DNA of 50,613 nt, taken from positions 1 through 50,613 of the forward strand of contig NZ_JAKKUR010000010.1 in assembly GCF_021890735.1 (NCBI RefSeq), written 5' to 3'. Of this stretch, positions 1-7,598 are shown in pieces. The notes beneath the pieces were generated by a model. That model was given only the letters and a program-made list of their open reading frames with translations, was not told where the DNA came from and did not search any database. How positions within the stretch are numbered: position 1 is the stretch's first letter; every line of letters starts with the position of its first letter. The position numbers and the translations under genes are program-made. The stretch comes from Thermanaeromonas sp. Its GTDB lineage: Bacteria; Bacillota; DSM-521; Neomoorellales; Neomoorellaceae.

Positions 1-666
1 GTTGTTTTCGGGCGGTCGTACTGTCCTAAGTGTAAGACGGTGCTGGCGTGGTACGATTTGATACCCTTACTAAGTTACATAATCTTGCGAGGTCGCTGCC
101 GGCATTGCCGTGAGAGAATTTCCTTAAGGTATCCCCTGGTAGAGTTACTGACGGGCGCGGTTTTTGCCGCGCTCTTTTTCCGCCTGGGGCTAAGCCTTGT
201 ATTGCTTAAATACTTGTGCTTAGCCAGTATCTTGATTGCGGCTTCTTTTATAGACATCGAGCATTATTTGATACCCGACCGCCTAAATTTTACTGCGTTG
301 GCTGTTGCAGGAGGATTCTTGTTGTCGAATATTGAAATAACATTAACATCGGGTTTGCTAGGGGCTTTTTTGGCGGGTGGCCTGGTATGGCTTCTGGCCG
401 TGCTCAGCAAGGGTAACGTGGGCGGCGGGGATATAAAACTTGCCGCGGCAGTTGGCCTGTTTTTGGGCTGGCCCCTAGGATTTATAGGGGTTTTGCTGGG
501 CTTTTTCCTTGCGGGGATGGTAGGGCTCCTTTTGCTTTTGACCCGTATAAAGGGTCGAAAGGACCCCATACCTTTAGCTCCTTTTTTAAGCGCCGGGGCT
601 TTTATATCTTTGTTTTGGGGTTACGATATTCTTTCTTGGTATTTAAACCGTTTCTGGTACGTTTAA
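1..666 (+). CDS. pilD: Prepilin peptidase (type IV leader peptidase), 5' end outside window
   Basis: The reading frame is open from base 1, so the gene starts before the window; 221 residues are visible. It cleaves the leader of type IV prepilins at the cytoplasmic membrane and usually N-methylates the new end. Near the start lie two CxxC pairs (CPKC and CRHC) separated by the family block WYDLIPLLSYI, a zinc-binding insert typical of PilD. The two catalytic aspartates of this aspartyl protease family are visible in FIDIEHYLIPD and in GGGDIKL. The rest is hydrophobic with several membrane spans. It is followed within 60 bases by pseudopilin genes that are its likely substrates, so this is the end of a pilus operon entering from the left. 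Confidence 0.93.
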   Translation, partial: VVFGRSYCPKCKTVLAWYDLIPLLSYIILRGRCRHCRERISLRYPLVELLTGAVFAALFFRLGLSLVLLKYLCLASILIAASFIDIEHYLIPDRLNFTALAVAGGFLLSNIEITLTSGLLGAFLAGGLVWLLAVLSKGNVGGGDIKLAAAVGLFLGWPLGFIGVLLGFFLAGMVGLLLLLTRIKGRKDPIPLAPFLSAGAFISLFWGYDILSWYLNRFWYV

Positions 667-718
667 TCTTAAGTTAGAATGGGCCAATGAAAAGTCCTAG
701 AAGGCAGGGGCGACACTT

Positions 719-1210
719 TTGAATAAAAGGGCGGCATCCTCGGGATTTACACTCATTGAGCTGGCTTTAGTCGTAAGCATTATAGGCATAATTTTGCATA
801 TAAGCCTGCCCTTCTTTATCAAGCCCCTGGGTTATTACCGCCTTAAAACATCTGCCGGGAAAATGGCTCAAGATTTGCGCGAAGTCCAGCAGAGGGCCCT
901 TAATGAGGAGAGCAGTTATTATAACATCTTTTTTGCATTGGGCGGTAGCTACTACGAAGTGCGGAAGGCAGAGAGCGTTTCTCCTAAGGTAATAAAAACC
1001 GTTGCTTTACCTAGTACTGTCAAGATCGCGGCTACAACCTTTAGCAATAACTCCTTGAGTTTTACTGCCAAGGGTACGCCTTACCCTAGAGGGGGTACGG
1101 TCACTTTGCAGGATGCGGTTTCCGGCCGGCTTCTTTATGTTATCGTGGCCTCCGTTACAGGCCGAATCCGTGTAAGCAGCTCACCCCCGGAAAGCTGGGA
1201 GGTGGAGTAA
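719..1210 (+). CDS. Type IV pilus pseudopilin (GspH/FimT-like)
   Basis: A 163-residue protein with a class III leader: a short basic stretch, then GFTLIELALVVSIIGIIL, with cleavage expected between G and F and the conserved glutamate at +5. This hydrophobic helix anchors the subunit in the membrane and packs in the filament core. The globular remainder is beta-rich and resembles GspH/FimT minor pseudopilins; this subtype is inferred from length and position. The start is TTG, preceded by a purine-rich AAGGCAGGGG. It is probably processed by the prepilin peptidase just upstream and co-transcribed with the following pseudopilin genes. Confidence 0.85.
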   Translation: MNKRAASSGFTLIELALVVSIIGIILHISLPFFIKPLGYYRLKTSAGKMAQDLREVQQRALNEESSYYNIFFALGGSYYEVRKAESVSPKVIKTVALPSTVKIAATTFSNNSLSFTAKGTPYPRGGTVTLQDAVSGRLLYVIVASVTGRIRVSSSPPESWEVE

Positions 1211-1217
1211 AAGGGTT

Positions 1218-1598
1218 GTGAGCAGGCGAGAATACGGATTCACCCTTTTAGAGGTAGTGGTGAGTGTAGCCATTTTAGGGATGGCTCTGGTGCCTTTAAT
1301 TGAGTACATAGTCTTGGCTACCCGCTGGACGGCCTCTTCTAGGGAGGACCTTACGGCTTTGGCTTTAGCGCAAAGCAAAATAGAAGAAATAAAGGGGAAG
1401 CCCTTTGAGGGAGTGCGAAACGAGCCGGAAGATCCCCAGGAGCCTCCTGTAACTTTCACGGAAAACCCGTCCTTTAGTTACCGTGTTTCCGTCCAGGAGA
1501 GCGGCCGTTATCTTAAAACTGTTACAGTGACGGTATTTTATGAAGATGCAAGCGGCCGTAAAGAGGTGAGCTTGACGGCAGATAAAGGCTGGAGGTAA
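1218..1598 (+). CDS. Type IV pilus minor pseudopilin (PilV/GspI-like)
   Basis: A 126-residue protein with a typical prepilin leader (YGFTLLEVVVSVAILGMALVP), cleavage expected after the glycine and glutamate at +5. The motif ALAQSKIEEIKG after the helix is common in PilV/GspI-type minor pilins. The GTG start lies only 7 bases after the previous stop, so translation is probably coupled. Minor pseudopilins of this kind usually form the tip complex that starts pilus assembly; that role is inferred from the family and the clustered genes, not shown by the sequence. Confidence 0.83.
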   Translation: MSRREYGFTLLEVVVSVAILGMALVPLIEYIVLATRWTASSREDLTALALAQSKIEEIKGKPFEGVRNEPEDPQEPPVTFTENPSFSYRVSVQESGRYLKTVTVTVFYEDASGRKEVSLTADKGWR

Positions 1599-1603
1599 AA
1601 ACT

Positions 1604-2065
1604 TTGGAGGGTAAGGCAGACGGGTTTACTTTGGTAGAAGTGGTTGTGGCGGTGACCATCCTTGTTCTTGTTTTGAGTGCAGCCTTACTCCTTTATGCCC
1701 AAGGAGCGCTTGTGTATAAACGTGAGGAAGTTCAGGTGGATATCCAGGAGAACGCCCGTATCGCGTTGGATAGGCTGGTACGGGAGTTGAGGAGCGCTAA
1801 GGAGATCGTGACAATTCAAAGTAACTCTATAACCTTTATCTTGGATGATGGTTCCAGGGTGCGTTATTATCATGATGTCGGCCGCCAGCAGCTTATGCGC
1901 GAGAAGGGCGGGGGCGTTAATCCGGTAGCAAGTTTTATAAAGGATTTGCGTTTTGAGAAAGAAGCGGAAGATGACCCTTCCCATGCTTTGATAGGGATTA
2001 CTCTGGTTGCGGGGGAAAGGGAGAAGGAGGGTTTCACCTTAAGCACCAAGGTGCTTGTGCGGTGA
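1604..2065 (+). CDS. Type IV pilus minor pseudopilin (PilW/GspJ-like)
   Basis: A 153-residue protein starting at TTG just 5 bases after the preceding stop. The leader DGFTLVEVVVAVTILVLVLS is a class III prepilin signal with glutamate at +5. After the helix, the stretch with DIQENARIALDRLVREL is characteristic of PilW/GspJ-type minor pilins, which resemble one another in this region. The gene sits third in a run of pseudopilins and is followed by a PilX-like gene, the usual H-V-W-X order of minor pilin operons. Confidence 0.83.
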   Translation: MEGKADGFTLVEVVVAVTILVLVLSAALLLYAQGALVYKREEVQVDIQENARIALDRLVRELRSAKEIVTIQSNSITFILDDGSRVRYYHDVGRQQLMREKGGGVNPVASFIKDLRFEKEAEDDPSHALIGITLVAGEREKEGFTLSTKVLVR

Positions 2066-2069
2066 TGAT

Positions 2070-3245
2070 ATGATCTGTCGCATTGAAAATAGCCAGAGAG
2101 GCCAGGCTTTACTGTTTGTAGTGCTTGTGACCTCCCTCGTTTTAGCTCTTACTACGGGTGTTTTAGAAGTTGCCGGTATCCACCGCCGGAACATCCAGTA
2201 CCAAAGGCAGCAGGTGCAAGCTTATTATATAGCTGAGGCTGGTATAGAAAGGGTTATAGCCAGGATAAGGGAGGATCCGAGATGGCTGGATGGATTTGGA
2301 TGGGGGCGGGATGAGACGGTAACGGAACTTACGGGCCCTTACGCCGGCGGCGAGATCCGCAAGGTAACCTTACATAAAAGCGCCGACGGTCCGGGACTAA
2401 AAATAGAGGTTACCTCTTTAGGAAAATTTGTGAGCGCTCAAAAGACCTTAAAAGCCACATTATATTACGTAAGCGTGCAGAACCTCCTTGGGGGTTTAAG
2501 CCTCCTACCTCCTACGCCCCTTGATCTAGACATACGAGGGAATTTCTCTCTGATGAATACTGGCCTGAACCGGGGAAAGTTGCTCCTTAACGGGAATCTT
2601 ACGCTTTCAGGCTCTGCTTATGTGGATGCAGACGTATACGTTTCAGGAAGCGTAGAGGGTTGGGATAAGATAGAAGGTCAGGTGTATACCAATGTTAGGG
2701 ATTTTCCCCGCTTTCCGGAACTAAACCTTAACTATTACGAAACAGAGGCCAGGCAGGCAGGCCAATACTATTCTGGAAATGTTACTTTAAGCGGAACGGG
2801 TGTTTATACAGGAGTATATTACGTTAAAGGAAATCTTACCTTTTCCGGTACTTATTCCGGACAGGCCACCTTTGTAGTAGAAGGAGATGTTTCGATCCCT
2901 AGGGATCTTTTGCCGGCTTCCTCCTACGATAGGATTACTATTATTTGCCTGGGTGATGTGGACATAGAAAATAGCCAGGTAAAGGCCATTATTATAGCTG
3001 GAGGAACTTTCCATGCTAAAGGGAATGCGGAGCTGGAGGGAGCCTTGATGGCCCAGGGTTTAAATTTCGGAGGGCTGGGTATAGGCGAAGGTGATGGCGA
3101 AAGTAGAGGCGGAGGTAGAGGAAAAGGTGGAGGTGGAAATGTTACCATTAGATATAACCCGCAGCTCATTGAGCTCTACTCACTTATAGGAGTGTTGCCG
3201 CAGCTAAAGATATTATCTTGGAAAGAAAATTATCCCGTCTTTTAA
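2070..3245 (+). CDS. PilX-like pilus assembly protein with glycine-rich insert
   Basis: About 391 residues. The N-terminus (RGQALLFVVLVTSLVLALTTG) is a PilX-type membrane helix without the strict GFTLxE leader, followed by AYYIAEAGIERV, a hallmark of PilX-like proteins. The central region (residues about 155-330) has short beta-repeats such as NLTLSG, DVYVSGSVEG and NLTFSG, which suggest a right-handed beta-helix or bactofilin-like fold. Near the C-terminus, bases about 3070-3140 encode a Gly/Arg/Glu-rich low-complexity run. The ATG at 2070 was chosen over an upstream TTG at 2055 that lies inside the previous gene. It is unusually long for PilX, so it may be an adhesin-like or surface-exposed subunit (inference). 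Confidence 0.75.
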   Translation: MICRIENSQRGQALLFVVLVTSLVLALTTGVLEVAGIHRRNIQYQRQQVQAYYIAEAGIERVIARIREDPRWLDGFGWGRDETVTELTGPYAGGEIRKVTLHKSADGPGLKIEVTSLGKFVSAQKTLKATLYYVSVQNLLGGLSLLPPTPLDLDIRGNFSLMNTGLNRGKLLLNGNLTLSGSAYVDADVYVSGSVEGWDKIEGQVYTNVRDFPRFPELNLNYYETEARQAGQYYSGNVTLSGTGVYTGVYYVKGNLTFSGTYSGQATFVVEGDVSIPRDLLPASSYDRITIICLGDVDIENSQVKAIIIAGGTFHAKGNAELEGALMAQGLNFGGLGIGEGDGESRGGGRGKGGGGNVTIRYNPQLIELYSLIGVLPQLKILSWKENYPVF

Positions 3246-3290
3246 ATTATTGCCTTTCCTTTATGAGGCTTTCTGCCTAGCAGGAGGATT

Positions 3291-3365
3291 ATGTCGTTCA
3301 GCTTAACACGATTATTAAAAGAAGATATAAAAAACAGGAGGAAAAATGCTTGTTCCGCATTTTAA
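3291..3365 (+). CDS. Possible 24-residue leader peptide overlapping pilM
   Basis: A short ORF with an ATG start sits 5 to 8 bases after a strong Shine-Dalgarno sequence, AGGAGG at 3283-3288. It encodes a basic 24-residue peptide beginning MSFSLTRLLKEDIKN and stops at 3365, inside the start region of pilM, whose own AGGAGG lies within this ORF. The arrangement would suit translational coupling. No family is recognised, and the ORF is too short for coding statistics. It could also be a decayed gene fragment. Confidence 0.35.
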   Translation: MSFSLTRLLKEDIKNRRKNACSAF

Positions 3366-4243
3366 GGCGTACAGATAAGAGTTTGCTGGGGGTAGACTTG
3401 GGCTCTAGGCTCATCAAAGTGGTGGCTTTAAAGGGCAGGCGGGTGGTAGCTCAAGGCATGAGGGAAGCCCCGCCTGCCGGTGTAGTCGACGAAACCCAGA
3501 TGACCGCCGCTTTGGTCGATGTTGTTCAGCAAAGCGGTTTTAAAGGCAGAAAAGCGGTAAGCGCTATAGACGGTGAGAGGGTCATCGTACGTTACCTGCG
3601 GCTTCCCCGCATGCCTGAACAGGAGTTGCGTTCAGGGCTCGAGTATGAGGCTGAGAGATATCTACCTGTGAGTACGCAGGATATGGTATTGGACTGCGCC
3701 ATTTTGGACCCCGAGCCTACGGGCTTTGCAGGCCAGATGCTGGTAATGTTGGCGGCAGCACCCCGGGAATTGGCTTTCTCGTATTATCGCATATTTCGGG
3801 CGGCAGGCCTGGAATTGGTGGCCCTGGACCTGGTACCGGCAGCTTTGTGCCGGGCTCTGGCGAGACAAATAAATGAGGAGGCCATCGTTTTGGAGTTGGG
3901 AGCAAATTCTGCTCAGGTGATCCTGGTGAGGGGAGGACAATTGCTATACAGCAGGAGGATAAATGCGGGCATTGCAACAGTTTCCCCGGAAGATACCCCG
4001 CAGGGCTTTAATCCCCTTTTTAACCTGCTCCAGGAGATCCGCCGCTCTTTAGAGTTTTACCGTTCCCAGGTGGGGAGGGAATTCAGCCCGTCTAAGGTTT
4101 ATCTTACCGGAGGAGGTTCATACCAAGAAGGGCTGAAGGATTTTTTAGAGATACAACTTGAACTGCCAGTTGAAATGGGGAGTACTTACGGCCTTGGCCC
4201 TGAATTCGCCGTAGCTGTGGGCCTGGCACTAAGGGAAAGTTGA
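3350..4243 (+). CDS. pilM: Type IV pilus assembly ATPase-like protein PilM
   Basis: A 297-residue protein of the FtsA/actin-like fold. The phosphate-binding motif LLGVDLGSRLIKVVAL lies at the N-terminus, with later actin-like segments AIVLELGANSAQVILV and VYLTGGGSYQEGLKDF. PilM is cytoplasmic and binds the N-terminal tail of PilN, linking the motor to the PilN/PilO inner-membrane assembly. The start is TTG at 3350 with AGGAGG 8 bases upstream; the nearby ATG at 3346 is out of frame and stops quickly. pilN and pilO follow in order, supporting the call. Confidence 0.92.
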   Translation: MFRILRRTDKSLLGVDLGSRLIKVVALKGRRVVAQGMREAPPAGVVDETQMTAALVDVVQQSGFKGRKAVSAIDGERVIVRYLRLPRMPEQELRSGLEYEAERYLPVSTQDMVLDCAILDPEPTGFAGQMLVMLAAAPRELAFSYYRIFRAAGLELVALDLVPAALCRALARQINEEAIVLELGANSAQVILVRGGQLLYSRRINAGIATVSPEDTPQGFNPLFNLLQEIRRSLEFYRSQVGREFSPSKVYLTGGGSYQEGLKDFLEIQLELPVEMGSTYGLGPEFAVAVGLALRES

Positions 4244-4273
4244 GGTTTAGTATGAGGAGAGAACCGTAGGGTT

Positions 4274-4816
4274 ATGGTAAAGATAAATCTGCTTCCTCCC
4301 GAGGTAAGGCCTCCCCAACCCCTGCCTTTCTTTAGGGATCGCAGAAAGATTGCGGTATCCCTGGCGGGATTAGTAACGGCCATATATTGTCTCTTTGCTG
4401 CACATGGCCTACTTATCTTGAGGCGTCTCGAAAATGTTAAAGCCCAGATGAAACTTTATCAACCACAAGAAAAAGAAGCCTTAAAGGTGCAGCAAAGGAT
4501 AGAGGATCTCCGGCGGCAGAAAGCGGAGCTAGAGAACCTGGTGCAGCAAAGGAGAAGGTGGTCAGACGTTTTGGCGGCTTTAGATTCGGCGCTGCCCAGG
4601 GAAGCATGGATGACCAAGCTTGAGGTTACCCCTAATGGAGAAATAATTTTTACCGGCAGGACTTACACTTTGGCCGCAGTAGCGGGCTGTCTGGAGGCTT
4701 TACGGAGCCTGACTTTCTTACAGGATGTAAGGCTCCAATCCGTCCAGGCAGCCCCTGAGGATAAAGCGGTTTTAGAGTTTAGCATAAGGTCTTTACTGGG
4801 GGAACCGCCGGAATAA
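4274..4816 (+). CDS. pilN: Type IV pilus assembly protein PilN
   Basis: A 180-residue bitopic membrane protein. It opens with KINLLPPEVR, the conserved PilN tail that docks into PilM, followed by one transmembrane helix (about residues 33-53) and a coiled-coil segment rich in Gln, Glu and Arg (about 55-95). The C-terminal part has the ferredoxin-like fold expected for PilN. It lies between pilM and a pilO-like gene, the standard inner-membrane alignment complex. Length and order fit the family well. Confidence 0.9.
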   Translation: MVKINLLPPEVRPPQPLPFFRDRRKIAVSLAGLVTAIYCLFAAHGLLILRRLENVKAQMKLYQPQEKEALKVQQRIEDLRRQKAELENLVQQRRRWSDVLAALDSALPREAWMTKLEVTPNGEIIFTGRTYTLAAVAGCLEALRSLTFLQDVRLQSVQAAPEDKAVLEFSIRSLLGEPPE

Positions 4817-4836
4817 ACCTGGGGGGAATTCATGTT

Positions 4837-6126
4837 GTGGTGTGGCGAAAATACCAGCACCTAAGTAGTAGAGAGAAATTCTTGGTGCTCCTTCTTGTTG
4901 TGGTGGCGGGGTTGTTCTTTGTCCATCGAGTGGTGGTAAAATACCAACTCCCACGTTATTTGCAAGCCAAAAAGGAACTTTCGGCTGAGAGTGCCAGGCT
5001 TACGGCCGTCCGGGAAGCCGCTTTAAAGCTGCCGTTACTTAAGGAAGAGTTAGCCCGGGCCGAGGCGGAAATTTCCATGACCAGGGCCCGGCTGGGTTTA
5101 ACCCTGCTCGATAAAGAGGCTTTTTTGGGTGCGGCCCAACCCCAAGATAAAGGGGTAAAGGTTTTATTGTTTCGCCCCATGGAGGTTGAAAAACGGGGAA
5201 GTTTTAACGTACAACGTTTTCAGGTTGCGGTTGAAGGAGGCTATCCTCAAATAGAAAATTACCTCCGCCAGTTGGAAAATCTGCCCGCCTTACTCGAGAT
5301 AAGGGACCTGAAGCTGGCAGGTAAGGAAGGAGGCAACGTAGAGGCCAACTTTATCGTGGACTTTTATGAGCTTGGGGATGAAACTGCTAGCAAGGGACGG
5401 GCTGTGGCCCTTTTACCCTCAGGTCGCGTGGATATTTTCCTACCCCTTCCCTCGGCAGGTGAGCCCTCCGGCAGCAAGAAGGTGTCATTTTATGGTGAAT
5501 CCCATTCTGCTACCTCCCCTACATCCTTAAGAACTGAGAGTCCCGAGGTAAAACCCGATTCTAGAGAAAGCGCTGCGTCCAAGATTTCAACCCGCAACTC
5601 TGAAGACCGCACTGAAGAGGCAGTACCAGGAGGACGGAAGCAAAGCGAAACAGTGGAATATACTTTTCCAGCTCGCGGCCGCAACCGTAGCAGGGCAGGG
5701 GCGCCCTGGCTGGAGGGAATAAGGGTTTTGCGGAATGTGGGCCCTTTTTATTACCCGGCGGACCGGGCCATAAATATAGGAGGCCGGCGCTTCGAGCACG
5801 GTATAGTGGTCGATCTGGAAAAGGGCAAGCCTAGGGCAGAGGCGGTGCTGGACTTGCAGGCCGGATATTTGAAACTTAAGGGCTTTGCAGGTGTGGAGGA
5901 CAGTACAAGAAACAGCAGCGGAAGCTTCATTTTACGGATAAGCGGCGATGAACGGGAACTTTTTACCAGCGCGCCTTTGAAACCGGGCGCGTATCCCCAA
6001 TACATAGAGATAGACGTGGCTGGAGTCAACCGGCTTATTATCCAGGTAGAATGGAAGGAGGCGGGTCCAGGGGACTACACCGACCTTAAGGCAGCCCTGG
6101 CGGATATGTTTTTTTCAACTATCTAA
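4837..6126 (+). CDS. pilO: PilO-like pilus assembly protein with C-terminal NPCBM-like domain
   Basis: A 429-residue protein, about twice the normal PilO length. Residues 1-180 look like PilO: a transmembrane helix (FLVLLLVVVAGLFFVHRVVV), a coiled coil, and a ferredoxin-like region containing YPQIENYLRQLENLPALLEI. Residues about 190-290 are a Ser/Glu/Arg-rich, probably disordered linker. Residues about 295-429 resemble the NPCBM carbohydrate-binding module, with the family-like pieces GGRRFEHGIVV, LKLKGFAGVEDS and YIEIDVAGVNRLIIQVEW. PilO pairs with PilN in the periplasmic-side alignment complex; in a Gram-positive cell the extra domain would face the wall, so glycan or peptidoglycan binding is a reasonable inference. 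The GTG start follows GGGGGG by 10 bases. Confidence 0.8.
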   Translation: MVWRKYQHLSSREKFLVLLLVVVAGLFFVHRVVVKYQLPRYLQAKKELSAESARLTAVREAALKLPLLKEELARAEAEISMTRARLGLTLLDKEAFLGAAQPQDKGVKVLLFRPMEVEKRGSFNVQRFQVAVEGGYPQIENYLRQLENLPALLEIRDLKLAGKEGGNVEANFIVDFYELGDETASKGRAVALLPSGRVDIFLPLPSAGEPSGSKKVSFYGESHSATSPTSLRTESPEVKPDSRESAASKISTRNSEDRTEEAVPGGRKQSETVEYTFPARGRNRSRAGAPWLEGIRVLRNVGPFYYPADRAINIGGRRFEHGIVVDLEKGKPRAEAVLDLQAGYLKLKGFAGVEDSTRNSSGSFILRISGDERELFTSAPLKPGAYPQYIEIDVAGVNRLIIQVEWKEAGPGDYTDLKAALADMFFSTI

Positions 6127-6191
6127 AGGAATATTTGACCACATCTTGAATCATACTAGGGCAGAAGGTTTTGGAAGTAAGGGGTGGAAAG

Positions 6192-7598
6192 ATGCTGCTC
6201 GCGCCTGATGACTTAAAAGTTATCTTAGAGGCCGCCCTGGAGGGAGGGGGCGATTTTGCCGAAGTTTTTCTAGAAAGGCGGCAGACAACAGTCATAGGGT
6301 GTGAGGATAATAAGATTGAGAGGGTGCATTCTGGCCTGGACCAGGGCGCTGGGATACGCGTCCTAAAGGGAGAGGATACTGTTTACGGTTACACTAATGA
6401 ACTTACCCGGGATGGCCTTTTAGAACTGGCCCGAAAGCTAGGTAGGGCTGCAGGCGGTAAGGGAAATAATAAACCGGAAATCGAGTGGCAAAGGCCCAAG
6501 CCTAACTGGGACTTCCAGGTAAAAAAACGCCCGGACGAAATACCGGTGGAAGAGAAGGTAGCACTTGTCCAGCGGGCCAACGAAGCAGCGCGGGCGGTGG
6601 ACCAACGGATTGTCCAGGTAAGCGTATCTTATGGTGATATTATCCAGGAGGTAACTATCGCTAATAGTGAAGGTATATTGGTGGAAGACGAGCGGGTGCG
6701 CTGCCGTTTTGTAGTAAATGCTGTGGCCAGCGATGGTAAGATTATCCAAACCGGTTACGAATCCATTGGAGGGCTTATAGGTTTTGAGCTCTTTGAAGAG
6801 AATGATCCGGTGGAGCTTGCCCGAAAAGCTGCGGAAAGGGCCGTCCGGATGCTGGAAGCCAGGCCCGCCCCAGCTGGAAGGATGACGGTGGTTATGGCCG
6901 GGGAGGCGGGTGGCACTATGATTCATGAGGCCTGCGGCCATGGGCTGGAAGCGGACCTGGTGCAGAAAAAACTTTCCGTATATGCAGGTAAGAAAGGCCA
7001 GCAGGTGGCTTCACCCTTGATTACTGTAATAGACGATGCAACTTTGCCCGGTAAGTACGGATCCTTCAGGTTCGATGATGAAGGCCAGCCGGGCCAGAGA
7101 ACGGTCCTTATCAAAGATGGTATACTCGTGGATTACATGTATGATTACTTGACGGCCCGTAAAGAGGGACGCAGATCTACAGGCAATGGCAGGCGAGAGT
7201 CCTACCGGGATCGCCCTATCCCCCGGATGACCAATACTTTTATCGCGCCGGGTAAAGACGATCCTCAGGCTATCATCAGGGAAACAAAGAAAGGGCTATT
7301 GGTCAAGCGTATGGGAGGAGGGCAGGTAAATACCACCAATGGGGACTTTGTCTTTGACGTAGCAGAAGGGTACTTGATTGAAAACGGGGAGATCGGGCCC
7401 TTAGTAAGAGGGGCAACTCTCACCGGCAACGGGCCGGAAGTTTTGAAGATGGTAGACCGGGTAGGAAGTGATCTGGGGTTTAGTTTGGGTACTTGCGGCA
7501 AGGACGGGCAGGGAGTGCCCGTGGGTGATGCCCAACCTACGATTCGCATTCCGGAGATGGTAGTGGGTGGCATACTGGACGAGGAGGAAAATCCGTGA
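6192..7598 (+). CDS. tldD: Metalloprotease TldD
   Basis: A 468-residue member of the TldD/PmbA family, which forms a TldD-TldE heterodimeric zinc protease acting on unfolded or modified peptides. The active-site HExxxH is visible in MIHEACGHGLEADL, about residue 240. The glycine-rich C-terminal segments (VRGATLTGNGPEVL, VGDAQPTIRIPEMVVGG) are typical. The ATG at 6192, preceded by AAGGGGTGG, was preferred to a TTG 21 bases upstream. The stop overlaps the start of the tldE-like gene by one base (TGATG), so the two subunits are translationally coupled. Confidence 0.92.
   Translation: MLLAPDDLKVILEAALEGGGDFAEVFLERRQTTVIGCEDNKIERVHSGLDQGAGIRVLKGEDTVYGYTNELTRDGLLELARKLGRAAGGKGNNKPEIEWQRPKPNWDFQVKKRPDEIPVEEKVALVQRANEAARAVDQRIVQVSVSYGDIIQEVTIANSEGILVEDERVRCRFVVNAVASDGKIIQTGYESIGGLIGFELFEENDPVELARKAAERAVRMLEARPAPAGRMTVVMAGEAGGTMIHEACGHGLEADLVQKKLSVYAGKKGQQVASPLITVIDDATLPGKYGSFRFDDEGQPGQRTVLIKDGILVDYMYDYLTARKEGRRSTGNGRRESYRDRPIPRMTNTFIAPGKDDPQAIIRETKKGLLVKRMGGGQVNTTNGDFVFDVAEGYLIENGEIGPLVRGATLTGNGPEVLKMVDRVGSDLGFSLGTCGKDGQGVPVGDAQPTIRIPEMVVGGILDEEENP

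Noticed and set aside
2055-2069. Upstream TTG start of the PilX-like gene
   Set aside because: It lies inside the preceding gene and adds five residues without a better ribosome site than the ATG at 2070.
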